A DNA stretch of 5,819 nucleotides from DASYAN01 sp036501345 (GCA_036501345.1 DASYAN010000540.1:1-5819), one strand, 5' to 3'. Counted from the stretch's first letter, positions 1-5,819 are shown. Notes: generated from the letters alone by a model not told the origin. Numbers and translations: made by a program.

Positions 1-1
1 T

Positions 2-262
2 AATGAAGAACACTTCGCTGATAGTGCCCGTCTCAAGGTGGGCAAACTCCGTGCCTATCATGGTACACCTGTCAAACTCATTTACCTTAACTTGGTTACT
101 AGTCAACCACGTCCCCATGGCTACTATGACTGTGACTTTCGGCAAGTGAGCTTTGCTGAGTCATCGATCGTGGTCATCCAAGGTGCTTTACAACGTCGTA
201 TTCCAAATGCCTATCATCAGGCGTTTATATATTTGCTTCATGACCTCAGTTCTGTATTGTAA
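2..262 (+). CDS. Unidentified protein, C-terminal 86 residues (5' end outside window)
   Basis: The frame is open from the window edge to a TAA at 260-262, so this is the tail of a longer gene; the Met at 38 is probably internal, because the upstream codons (NEEHFADSARLKV) continue the same protein-like composition. The visible part is aromatic- and His-rich and predicted as mixed alpha/beta, with a hydrophobic strand VKLIYLNLV, a charged turn PHGYYDCDF, a strand SSIVVIQG and a C-terminal helix ending HDLSSVL. I see no recognisable domain signature or membrane segment. It lies 28 bp before the 763-aa gene on the same strand with no terminator between them, so the two are probably co-transcribed and functionally linked. 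Function unknown; the N-terminal part would be needed to name it. Confidence 0.8.
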   Translation, partial: NEEHFADSARLKVGKLRAYHGTPVKLIYLNLVTSQPRPHGYYDCDFRQVSFAESSIVVIQGALQRRIPNAYHQAFIYLLHDLSSVL

Positions 263-290
263 CTGTGTATCATTATACTAGGGAAGAGCT

Positions 291-2582
291 ATGACACGCA
301 TAACACCAACGACAACACTCATAGTTTCCGAGCCGATCGACTTTCGCCGTTTGGAAGCTCATTACAGACTCATTCGATACGAGTTACCTGTTGATCTACA
401 CTGGAAGGCCAAAAAGGATTCCAATGCGTATGGACAAATGCATAACAGTCTTCGGGATCAGTTGGACTGTCCCTATAAAGCATTTAAATATGACCGACTA
501 GATGGCGGGATCCCAAAGTGGGTTGTCTATGCACTCTACCCACGTGATGCAACTCCTGCTACCATCAAGGTTGAGTTTCTCTCCATTGCTCCCTTATCTA
601 GTAAAGAGGTTCCTTTTGATCATCTGGATTTGCATCTTCTCTTGAAGTTACTACAGATTGCCTACGTTCGTGGAGACCAAGTGAGGCGATTCATTGGTCA
701 GGATTTGTGTTATGTCCATGCTAAAAAGGAAGGCAATTCCCATATCTGTCTGCAAATTGACCTCAAGGAAGACATTCGTATGCAGCCAGGGGATATCGAA
801 CGGGAATTTAAAGTCATCGGTCAAGCACGTTTGTTTCGGCCTGTGAGTTACCCAACTAGCACGGTATTTCCCTACACCTACTTTGGGCGTAAAATCACAC
901 ATGGAAAGGTGTATTTTCTCCATCTCAAGAAGTCAGAGGTTGAGACTTGTAAGCAGACCAAGGAACCACTTTATGCTATTCGTACACGTCCAGGTAAGCG
1001 TACTACTTTAGTCTATCATGATCAGCGCCATATAGAGGAAAGTGTTGGGAAGCTACTATATGATTTCATCCAAGACTTTATTGCTTTCCTCGCTCGATAC
1101 AGGATCATGTGTCGTTCAAAGGAGCGCAACTTTACCGAGTTTGTGCCACCAAAAGGTCAGGCGGAGTTGCCACTTACTCTTCTTAATCCTATTGCTGTCT
1201 TCGATAATCGTCTCAATAAGGCGCGTTCCCTGCAGGACTACCTTGATATATTCACACAATTCCTGCCTGAACTCCATTTTACTCCGGTGGAAGACCTTCT
1301 CCAAGTTGGTACTCAATCGATATTTGTGATTCAGGATTACAACAAAGAGGATTTTGAACAAGGAGGTATTTTGGAGGGCCAAGTAGACCCCTATGCTAGC
1401 CTGTATAGAAAGTATCCACAGTTGCCTAAGCAATCCATCAATGTCAACTTGAACAAACAGACTGATACATCGCAGGAAGCATATCTGGATTATCCCCTTC
1501 CGAGACCCAATGATAAAAACTTTAAGTTGAAACTAGATGTTGCGCTTGCACAGTTGTATCTCAAAGATGTCATTTGCTATGAGCGTAGTGGGCAGCAACG
1601 GCTTCCTCTCCTGCCCACTCAATTTGCCTTCATCCGCAAAGATAGTTATTTTTCCCGTCAGTCCGCCTATGAAACCCTTTTATACTTTGAGAACGATACA
1701 CTGCATTTTCTTGATCTACGCGATCATATTCAACAGGACCGACGGGATGAATTGCTCGCTCGAATGGGTATAGATTGGGAAGCTATGTATGAGGATCTGC
1801 TACGCAAATATCGGAAGAAGGACGACCAAGATGAGCGCAAGGATCTCTCAAGTTATGATATCATTGTTGGTCCAGGACTCTTCATTGAGCTAGAAGATTT
1901 GAATGAACGGGTACTTTACGATTATAGTGAGATTATCAAACGGCAAGCAGCTGTAGATATGCTGGTACCTATCGAAGAGTTCAAGTTGCTTTCTCACTAT
2001 GATGTTATTCGTAAGTCATCATACCTCTCCGCAAGCCAGCTTTCTCTTTTAGATCTGTTGCGAGGGCAGGTGCTCCCAAAAAATGACAATGAAGCTGAGT
2101 CGCTTAAATTCTATCTTCAACTCGAAGAATACGATGCCTTTCTAGGCAACTTGCAACAGTCCTATCAGACTATCTCCTTTAACATGTTATCTCAGAACGA
2201 ACATATGGAGCAGATTAGGAGCATTTTCGACATTCAGCCAGATAAGAATGGACAGTACAATCGTCGCCAGTTTAAGGGATACTACCAGAAACGAGGCTGG
2301 TTTTCCAGTGACAAGGCAAAAGATGTTCATATGTATGGAGGTATATGGTATGACGATTATCACTGCTACATGGTTGGCTCATTACAATCCATGAATCAGC
2401 AACAGCCAAGAGCGCATCTGATACGGCGCTTTAATGTCTATCAGGGAGCTGATCACTTTGATATTCGACCTCTGCTCCTGGCAACTAGTGTACAGTTTGT
2501 ACGTCTCAATCAATACACCGTTTATCCATATGCGTTTCATCTTATCGACCTGTATGTTGAGAATATACTACGGTTCCGATAG
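291..2582 (+). CDS. Large uncharacterised protein, 763 aa; possible remote MID/PIWI-like architecture
   Basis: A long uninterrupted frame, preceded by a modest purine-rich RBS (GGGAAGAG, 281-288), encodes a soluble protein with no signal peptide or membrane helix. I do not recognise the family with certainty. Visible blocks are an N-terminal alpha/beta region (1-180) with HLLLKLLQIAYVRGD at 114-128 and RRFIGQD at 132-138; a basic middle ending in a long hydrophobic helix (252-270); a Rossmann-like stretch (300-385) reading AVFDNR, a helix, IFVIQD, then YRKYPQLPKQSINV; a segment DVALAQLYLKDVI (416-428); a charged coil around 495-520; GPGLFIELEDL (527-537); and a conserved-looking C terminus with GIWYDD (684-689), AHLIRRFNVYQ (708-718) and VYPYAFHLIDLYVENILRF (744-762). 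The 300-428 order recalls the Argonaute MID domain (K/Q ligand-binding loop) running into PIWI, but a DEDX catalytic set is not evident. No Walker, helicase or methyltransferase motif is seen. It follows the partial gene by 28 bp, suggesting an operon. The gene itself is secure; any function is inference. Confidence 0.9.
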   Translation: MTRITPTTTLIVSEPIDFRRLEAHYRLIRYELPVDLHWKAKKDSNAYGQMHNSLRDQLDCPYKAFKYDRLDGGIPKWVVYALYPRDATPATIKVEFLSIAPLSSKEVPFDHLDLHLLLKLLQIAYVRGDQVRRFIGQDLCYVHAKKEGNSHICLQIDLKEDIRMQPGDIEREFKVIGQARLFRPVSYPTSTVFPYTYFGRKITHGKVYFLHLKKSEVETCKQTKEPLYAIRTRPGKRTTLVYHDQRHIEESVGKLLYDFIQDFIAFLARYRIMCRSKERNFTEFVPPKGQAELPLTLLNPIAVFDNRLNKARSLQDYLDIFTQFLPELHFTPVEDLLQVGTQSIFVIQDYNKEDFEQGGILEGQVDPYASLYRKYPQLPKQSINVNLNKQTDTSQEAYLDYPLPRPNDKNFKLKLDVALAQLYLKDVICYERSGQQRLPLLPTQFAFIRKDSYFSRQSAYETLLYFENDTLHFLDLRDHIQQDRRDELLARMGIDWEAMYEDLLRKYRKKDDQDERKDLSSYDIIVGPGLFIELEDLNERVLYDYSEIIKRQAAVDMLVPIEEFKLLSHYDVIRKSSYLSASQLSLLDLLRGQVLPKNDNEAESLKFYLQLEEYDAFLGNLQQSYQTISFNMLSQNEHMEQIRSIFDIQPDKNGQYNRRQFKGYYQKRGWFSSDKAKDVHMYGGIWYDDYHCYMVGSLQSMNQQQPRAHLIRRFNVYQGADHFDIRPLLLATSVQFVRLNQYTVYPYAFHLIDLYVENILRFR

Positions 2583-2839
2583 GTTACCTATCTAAGTTCT
2601 GCCTATCTAACTAATTTGGTCCGAAATAGTGACAATGTACTCGGAAGGTTTGAGATTATGAAACAGTGAATTAGGTTATTGTATAAGTAACAGCCGATCT
2701 CTGATAGTAATCGCTCTGCTTGTCCTATAAAGACAACATTAGCCATATTACAAGCATCCTTCGTTCCCTGATATATTCTCTTTTCATTGCTAAGGCGAAT
2801 GCTGTAGATAGGGATATTCGAGAAGCAAAAGAGCAGGAC
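2583..2839. other. Non-coding gap between convergent genes
   Basis: This AT-rich 257-bp stretch separates the ends of the 763-aa gene and the ATPase gene. I find no convincing rho-independent terminator for either side and no tRNA-like fold. It contains a short direct repeat CCTATCTAA (2587-2595 and 2602-2610, 15-bp period). A 47-codon minus-strand frame (2603-2746) exists but lacks a good ribosome binding site or family resemblance. Confidence 0.5.
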
Positions 2840-4282
2840 TTACGCGTAAAGTCGGTCTGGATCAATCAATACAATGCGTTTCTCTAGGTGGGAGGCTTCA
2901 GCAATGAGGTCAGGATGAAAGCCACTGCGAGAAAAACAAAGCCGCCACGGAGAAATGATAGGGTGAAGATCCTTCTGTGACATCTCGATGGCATGGCGGA
3001 GTCCACCAAGATCGCGCATATCCATGGGCGAATTGCTCCACTTGCATTCGCCAAATAACACTGCTTCTCGACGCGATGATAGGGCAACTACATCTATTTC
3101 GTCTTGTTCACCCTTGGTTCCTCCCCACCAAGAGCCAACCTCGGCAATGTCTAGATCGGCAGGGAGGAGTCCGCGTTGTACTCCAGTCCATATCCACTCG
3201 CGGCAGATGTCCTCAAAGACATATTGGCTAATGTAGTCATCAAGCTCTCCTTTCATCTGCAGCAGAGCAATATTTGCCTGCCCACGTCGCAACATGCTGC
3301 GGCGGCTATCGATGAAACGATACCAGAAAGCCAAGAAGGGATCAGCAATATGATATTGTGATCTCGAGCGATGCTCTCCACGTGTGGTGAGAGCATTCAC
3401 CCGTGCTACAATACCAAGATCGACAAGCCGATTGAGCGGGTCAAAGATATCTGCAGCACTATGGCGCCCCACCTCTTTTGCGATATCACTTGGTGTAGAC
3501 TTGCCCATTGCCATAGCTCGGACGAGAGAAGTATACAGGCGATCAGCACGCAGATCGGTGAAACGGAGCCAATCCGGCTCGACAAATAAGCGAGCATTTG
3601 GATCTAGGAGGTTTTGGCTGACATTATCCCATAGGCCGAGAGCAGGATTAATTTCGCGCACGTACCCTGGCAGACCTCCCCAGATAGAGTACGCCCTGAT
3701 TTTGTTCTGAGAAGACCAATCAGGGTAAAACTCTGCTGTGTGCCGGTAATCGAGTGGCGAAACTTCGATTTGGCGGGTGCGTCTATTCTGCAGCGGTCCA
3801 TGTTCGCTCAAGGTATGCTCGCGCATCCACGAGACATGTGAGCCTGCAAGAAAAACCTTCAGGTTGGATGTAGTATGGGATATTGAGTCCCACCATTTTT
3901 GCAGCACAGTTTCCGTTGCTGGATCAGCCTCCGCAAGATAAGGAAACTCATCAATCACGATGATGAATGGTTGTTGAGGCGTGCTCTGAGCCAAAGTTGC
4001 CATGGCCACAAACAAGTCACCAAGCGAGGCGAAGTGTCCAACGATAGTGACCTCCTGCTGACCTGCAACACGACGAAGTTCAGCTGTCAGATCAGCAAGC
4101 TGTTGCGGCAAAAGCTCTGTTGTGGCTTGATAGTAGAGCGCATGGTGATCTGTGATGGCTTGGATAAGTAATTCACTTTTTCCGCTGCCTCGGCGCCCAT
4201 AAACAATCACAAGTTCTGCCTGAGTTGAAGAGAGACTTCTCCTGATAGTATTTAGTTCCAAAGCGCGGTTGAAAAAAGCCAT
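2840..4282 (-). CDS. P-loop ATPase (ATPase_2 family) with C-terminal DUF234 nuclease-like domain
   Basis: This 480-aa protein has the layout of the archaeal/bacterial ATPase_2 plus DUF234 family (STAND-like NTPases). The N terminus FFNRALELNTI is the family's F.nR..EL opening. Walker A is GRRGSGKS (29-36), Walker B is FIIVIDEFPYL (106-116, D111/E112), and LAGSHVSWM (145-153) is the sensor strand. A winged-helix segment follows (about 243-300), then the DUF234 hallmark DPFLAFWYRF (314-323). The C terminus has EIDVVALS (395-402) and LFGECKW (409-415), where D397, E412 and K414 match a PD-(D/E)XK core, so nuclease activity is possible but unproven in this family. All key ATPase residues are present and the length is normal for the family. 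The role is unsettled in the literature I know; members occur widely as lone genes, often in accessory DNA. The start at 4282 is chosen because it gives the full family N terminus and has AGGAAAG (4291-4297) 8 bp upstream. It has its own candidate promoter and operator just upstream. Confidence 0.93.
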   Translation of the reverse strand: MAFFNRALELNTIRRSLSSTQAELVIVYGRRGSGKSELLIQAITDHHALYYQATTELLPQQLADLTAELRRVAGQQEVTIVGHFASLGDLFVAMATLAQSTPQQPFIIVIDEFPYLAEADPATETVLQKWWDSISHTTSNLKVFLAGSHVSWMREHTLSEHGPLQNRRTRQIEVSPLDYRHTAEFYPDWSSQNKIRAYSIWGGLPGYVREINPALGLWDNVSQNLLDPNARLFVEPDWLRFTDLRADRLYTSLVRAMAMGKSTPSDIAKEVGRHSAADIFDPLNRLVDLGIVARVNALTTRGEHRSRSQYHIADPFLAFWYRFIDSRRSMLRRGQANIALLQMKGELDDYISQYVFEDICREWIWTGVQRGLLPADLDIAEVGSWWGGTKGEQDEIDVVALSSRREAVLFGECKWSNSPMDMRDLGGLRHAIEMSQKDLHPIISPWRLCFSRSGFHPDLIAEASHLEKRIVLIDPDRLYA

Positions 4283-4299
4283 GCTAGTTTCTTTCCTCT

Positions 4300-4347
4300 A
4301 TTGGTTCGTGTACCATTGGTTCATAACCCAATGATACACGAACCAAT
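4300..4347. repeat. 48-bp near-perfect inverted repeat, likely operator for the ATPase gene
   Basis: The arms at 4300-4319 and 4328-4347 are complementary at 19 of 20 positions around an 8-base loop. The single mismatch (C4313/A4334) becomes a G-U pair in minus-strand RNA, so a transcript reading toward the ATPase gene could fold a continuous 20-bp stem. Inside it, the half-site ATTGGTT recurs: forward at 4300 and 4315, and inverted (AACCCAATG, AACCAATG) at 4325-4333 and 4341-4348, each pair about 15 bp apart. It lies 18 bp upstream of the ATPase start and covers a plausible -10. A repressor or activator binding site is the likeliest reading; an RNA hairpin controlling access to the RBS is the alternative. 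Confidence 0.8.
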
Positions 4348-4359
4348 GCCAGCAAGCAA
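4331..4359 (-). promoter_or_regulatory. Candidate promoter of the ATPase gene
   Basis: Read on the minus strand, TTGCTT (4354-4359) is followed after 17 bp by TATCAT (4331-4336), which matches the -10 consensus at five of six positions; the -35 matches only at TTG. The -10 lies inside the right arm of the inverted repeat, so a protein bound there would block or modulate RNA polymerase. The expected transcript would start near 4323-4325, within the repeat. Confidence 0.4.
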
Positions 4360-4394
4360 GAGAAAAAGGACCGTTTTTCTTCCTCTACGGGAGG

Positions 4395-4592
4395 CTACTT
4401 GTTATCTAAGGCGCGATGGAGTTTTTCGATACGTTCTATAAGCTCTGGCAGATTAGTGATCCCTAGGTCTTCCATATCTTCGCGTAGTGTCTCTAATCGT
4501 TCTAGCATGGTAAAATCATCGTATTCCTCTTCACCAAACTCTTCATCGTCTCGTTCGTTGGGTGCATTATTCCCTGGTTCTGGTGTTTTCAT
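4395..4592 (-). CDS. Small, very acidic helical protein, 65 aa
   Basis: I do not recognise this protein. The first part (1-27) is proline-, Asn- and acid-rich and probably disordered, including DDEEFGEEEYDDF; the rest forms two amphipathic helices (about 28-43 and 48-61) that could pair as a helical hairpin. About one third of all residues are Asp or Glu, giving a strongly negative protein. I chose the start at 4592 over the ATG at 4601 because the strong RBS AAGGAG (4602-4607) touches the upstream ATG with no spacing but sits 9 bp from this one. It lies between the HTH regulator (92-bp gap) and the ATPase (112-bp gap), all on one strand. An antitoxin-like, DNA-mimic or partner-protein role is conceivable only by composition. 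The good RBS and composition argue that it is real. Confidence 0.72.
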   Translation of the reverse strand: MKTPEPGNNAPNERDDEEFGEEEYDDFTMLERLETLREDMEDLGITNLPELIERIEKLHRALDNK

Positions 4593-4601
4593 ACCTTGCA
4601 T

Positions 4602-4607
4602 CTCCTT
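4602..4607 (-). promoter_or_regulatory. Ribosome binding site deciding the start of the acidic gene
   Basis: AAGGAG on the minus strand is a full-strength Shine-Dalgarno. It abuts the first ATG (4599-4601), too close to serve it, and is 9 bp from the second in-frame ATG (4590-4592), which fixes the start there. Confidence 0.65.
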
Positions 4608-4684
4608 TCTATCTGCTATAATTGCATGATTCCACTAATAGGTGCTCTTAAATATGGCTGAGTTATGAAGTTGTGATATCACTC

Positions 4685-5227
4685 TCACGCATGCATAAAC
4701 ACCCTGCCATCATCATAATGCGCCGTCGTCCAATCCAACACATCATCTAAAGCTTGCTGGAAAGCCTCTAAAGCTTGCTGGCGTATTGCTATATCTGGCA
4801 TCACGGAACTGCGCCAGATGAATGTGATCTCTACAAGGTTAGGCTGCTTGTTACTGCCTACGATGTAGCGTGCCACTGTTCCCTGAAACAGGTGCTCTTT
4901 CTTATCCCGTATCTCTTCCAGTCGTCGCTTGAAAGCCTCTTGCTGGCCTTCCCGTATCTGGACAGAGATCGAGGTCTGGTACAAGCTGTTGTCGGCATAG
5001 GAAATACGCCATAATGGAATGCTTGTGCGGGGACGCCCAGAAATATTGGGTTTGAAATTCCTAACCTCTTCTACTGGAATCAAAATGACATCCGCTGCTC
5101 GTACTGCTTTAATGCGCCCTTCGGTGACATATTCATGGACTGTTGTATAGGCAAGGCCGAGCATTTTAGCAGCGTCTTTGATAGACACATATTCTTGTAG
5201 ATCGGGAATGTTAATCTCATCGCTCAT
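4685..5227 (-). CDS. HTH (excisionase/MerR-type) regulator with C-terminal ABM-like domain
   Basis: Residues 13-57 (YVSIKDAAKMLGLAYTTVHE onward to VEEVRNF) are a winged helix-turn-helix of the HTH_17/excisionase type: a 'S..DAA..LG.....V..Y...G.I' core followed by a wing and the IPVEEV strand. A short basic linker, SGRPR (63-67), resembles an AT-hook core. Residues about 80-178 form a ferredoxin-like alpha/beta fold resembling the antibiotic biosynthesis monooxygenase (ABM) superfamily (SISVQIREGQQEAFKRRLEE, then GTVARYIV, then VEITFIWRSSVMP), probably used for dimerisation or ligand sensing rather than catalysis. No signal peptide is seen. No Shine-Dalgarno precedes the ATG at 5227, yet the N-terminal residues fit the domain and no better start is visible; a short or nearly leaderless transcript is possible. 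It is divergent from the 71-aa gene and probably controls the shared promoter region. The HTH assignment is secure and the ABM-like one likely. Confidence 0.88.
   Translation of the reverse strand: MSDEINIPDLQEYVSIKDAAKMLGLAYTTVHEYVTEGRIKAVRAADVILIPVEEVRNFKPNISGRPRTSIPLWRISYADNSLYQTSISVQIREGQQEAFKRRLEEIRDKKEHLFQGTVARYIVGSNKQPNLVEITFIWRSSVMPDIAIRQQALEAFQQALDDVLDWTTAHYDDGRVFMHA
4746..4781 (-). repeat. 21-bp tandem duplication inside the regulator gene
   Basis: The 15-base string TCTAAAGCTTGCTGG occurs at 4746-4760 and again at 4767-4781, exactly 21 bp apart. The duplication is in frame and encodes QQALEAF followed by QQALDDV (residues 150-163), one extra heptad in the last helix of the ABM-like domain. 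Confidence 0.8.
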
Positions 5228-5259
5228 ACGTATAGCTTATTTGAAACACACTCTTAAGG

Positions 5260-5288
5260 ACTATAGTAATTGATTACGCCCTTTAAAA
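5260..5288 (-). promoter_or_regulatory. Candidate promoter of the HTH regulator gene
   Basis: On the minus strand TATAGT (5260-5265) is a good -10, with an AT-rich, weak -35 (TTTAAA/TTTTAA within 5282-5288) 16-17 bp upstream. The transcript would start about 25 bp before the ATG and would carry no clear Shine-Dalgarno. The -35 lies in the middle of the TACGCC/GGCGTA palindrome. Confidence 0.35.
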
Positions 5289-5296
5289 AAGGCGTA
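5275..5296. promoter_or_regulatory. TACGCC-N10-GGCGTA palindrome, probable operator in the divergent promoter region
   Basis: TACGCC (5275-5280) and GGCGTA (5291-5296) are perfect inverted half-sites; the AT-rich centre extends pairing (CTTT/AAAA with one mismatch). It overlaps the presumed -35 elements of both divergent genes, which fits an autoregulatory operator for the HTH protein. Because five T residues follow on the + strand (5297-5301), it could also act as an intrinsic terminator for antisense transcripts, but no + strand gene lies upstream to need one. Confidence 0.5.
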
Positions 5297-5311
5297 TTTT
5301 TGTGATATAAT
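5283..5311 (+). promoter_or_regulatory. Candidate promoter of the 71-aa gene
   Basis: TATAAT (5306-5311) is a perfect -10. The -35 is weak (TTAAAA, 5283-5288, four of six matches) at a 17-bp spacing. The predicted start near 5318 gives a leader of roughly 80 bases before the ATG at 5397. Confidence 0.6.
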
Positions 5312-5384
5312 ATCTTTAGTTGGAGAAATCAGGGCTTGCCAAAGGCTCTGTCTTGTTTATGGGTTGCTGGACGTCTGTTTATTA

Positions 5385-5390
5385 GGGAGG
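5385..5390 (+). promoter_or_regulatory. Ribosome binding site of the 71-aa gene
   Basis: GGGAGG lies 6 bp before the ATG at 5397 and decides this start over the upstream in-frame TTG (5364), which has no Shine-Dalgarno. Confidence 0.7.
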
Positions 5391-5396
5391 TATGCT

Positions 5397-5612
5397 ATGC
5401 AGCAGTACCAAAGTGAGGTCGCACATTTGCTTGCCCAGATTTGTGCAGAATATGAGGCAGCAGAGCGTGCTCTTCATGGGTTTGCTGGCGGGGTATCACA
5501 GCATAGTTTTATTACAGCTAAAATGGAGCGTATGGGCGAGTTGCATCACGAGTTGCAGGGATTAGTGGGTGATGATGCTATAACTATGATGGATGAAGAG
5601 CTTAATAAATAG
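5397..5612 (+). CDS. Small helical protein of unknown function, 71 aa
   Basis: The product is almost entirely alpha-helical: an N-terminal helix (about 1-26) with heptad-like spacing of Leu/Ala/Ile, a glycine-containing turn HGFAGGVSQ (27-35), and a second helix (36-56) MERMGELHHELQGL, then a short acidic tail DDAITMMDEELNK. It looks like a small dimerising helical hairpin; there is no signal peptide, metal-binding cluster or DNA-binding motif. I associate similar short proteins with Ktedonobacteria, but know no function. The start at 5397 is preferred over an in-frame TTG at 5364 because GGGAGG (5385-5390) lies 6 bp upstream. It is transcribed away from the HTH regulator from a promoter with a perfect -10, so it is probably under that regulator's control. 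Confidence 0.8.
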   Translation: MQQYQSEVAHLLAQICAEYEAAERALHGFAGGVSQHSFITAKMERMGELHHELQGLVGDDAITMMDEELNK

Positions 5613-5819
5613 AAGTAGTATAAAAAGTGTTTCTACTTTACTCTTATTCCTTCTTCTTATCCTCGATCAATTCATTGCAGTATTACTCACCATTCGCACA
5701 AGTGGCCAGCCCGTTTCCATTTTTTCAGTGGAGAAAAAGATTGTATGGTAAGAATAGCCCAAAGGAGATGACTGAAGACAAAATCGGGGATATTTTGGGA
5801 CTTTAGTACTAATGTAGGA
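5613..5819. other. Non-coding tail of the window
   Basis: No supported gene is visible. A weak stem AAGTAG/CTACTT (5613-5618 with 5633-5638) followed by a pyrimidine-rich run may end the 71-aa gene's transcript. A 12-codon frame (5768-5806) follows an AAAGGAG that is too close to its ATG. Confidence 0.45.

Noticed and set aside
2587..2610. Direct repeat CCTATCTAA with 15-bp period, possible CRISPR or iteron
   Set aside because: Only two 9-bp copies; no further units or spacer structure.
2603..2746. 47-codon minus-strand frame in the convergent gap (begins MANVVFIGQAERLL)
   Set aside because: No clear ribosome binding site, no recognised family, and a low-complexity hydrophobic C terminus; its length is expected by chance in this AT-rich gap.
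4399..4629. Plus-strand serine-rich frame opposite the acidic gene
   Set aside because: Its Ser/Arg-rich composition is the antisense reading of acidic codons; the minus-strand frame has the strong ribosome binding site.
4673..4682. GTGATATCAC perfect 10-bp palindrome just after the regulator gene
   Set aside because: Short, AT-rich at the centre, and in a position with no promoter elements that would suggest an operator.
5613..5638. Stem AAGTAG/CTACTT as a terminator after the 71-aa gene
   Set aside because: Only six A/T-rich pairs with a 14-base loop and no uninterrupted T run; too weak to call.
5768..5806. 12-codon frame MTEDKIGDILGL with an adjacent AAAGGAG
   Set aside because: The Shine-Dalgarno-like sequence abuts the ATG with no spacing, and the peptide is too short to support from sequence alone.

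Overview
The window reads as chromosomal or accessory DNA from a multicellular-type, spore-forming Chloroflexota bacterium, probably of the class Ktedonobacteria. This rests on the style of three genes I associate with that group: a 71-aa helical protein beginning MQQYQSEV, an excisionase-type HTH protein with a C-terminal monooxygenase-like fold, and an ATPase_2/DUF234 protein. The assignment is recognition from memory, not a search result, and I hold it with moderate confidence.

Left half (1-2582, + strand): the end of a gene cut by the window edge is followed 28 bp later by a 763-aa protein. The two look like an operon. I do not recognise either product with certainty. The large protein has no obvious Walker, helicase, methyltransferase or classical nuclease motif. 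Its middle (about residues 300-425) has the order of elements seen in the MID domain and the start of the PIWI domain of Argonaute-like proteins. That is a weak, testable resemblance and the best lead here for an undescribed system. A 257-bp non-coding gap separates this pair from the convergent genes on its right.

Right half (2840-5227, - strand, in transcription order): an HTH/ABM-like regulator, a very acidic 65-aa protein, then a 480-aa P-loop ATPase with a C-terminal DUF234 domain carrying a PD-(D/E)XK-like D...ExK signature. The ATPase has its own candidate promoter. A 48-bp near-perfect inverted repeat covers that promoter's -10 and is built from four copies of an ATTGGTT half-site spaced about 15 bp apart, so it looks like a strong operator.

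Right end (5228-5819): a short divergent promoter region carries a TACGCC/GGCGTA palindrome lying across the likely shared -35 zone of the regulator and of a rightward 71-aa gene. After that gene, the last 207 bp hold no gene I can support.

How the parts may work together: the HTH protein probably controls the divergent promoter and so itself and the 71-aa gene. The ATPase appears separately controlled. There is no direct evidence that the orphan + strand operon and the ATPase cluster form one system.
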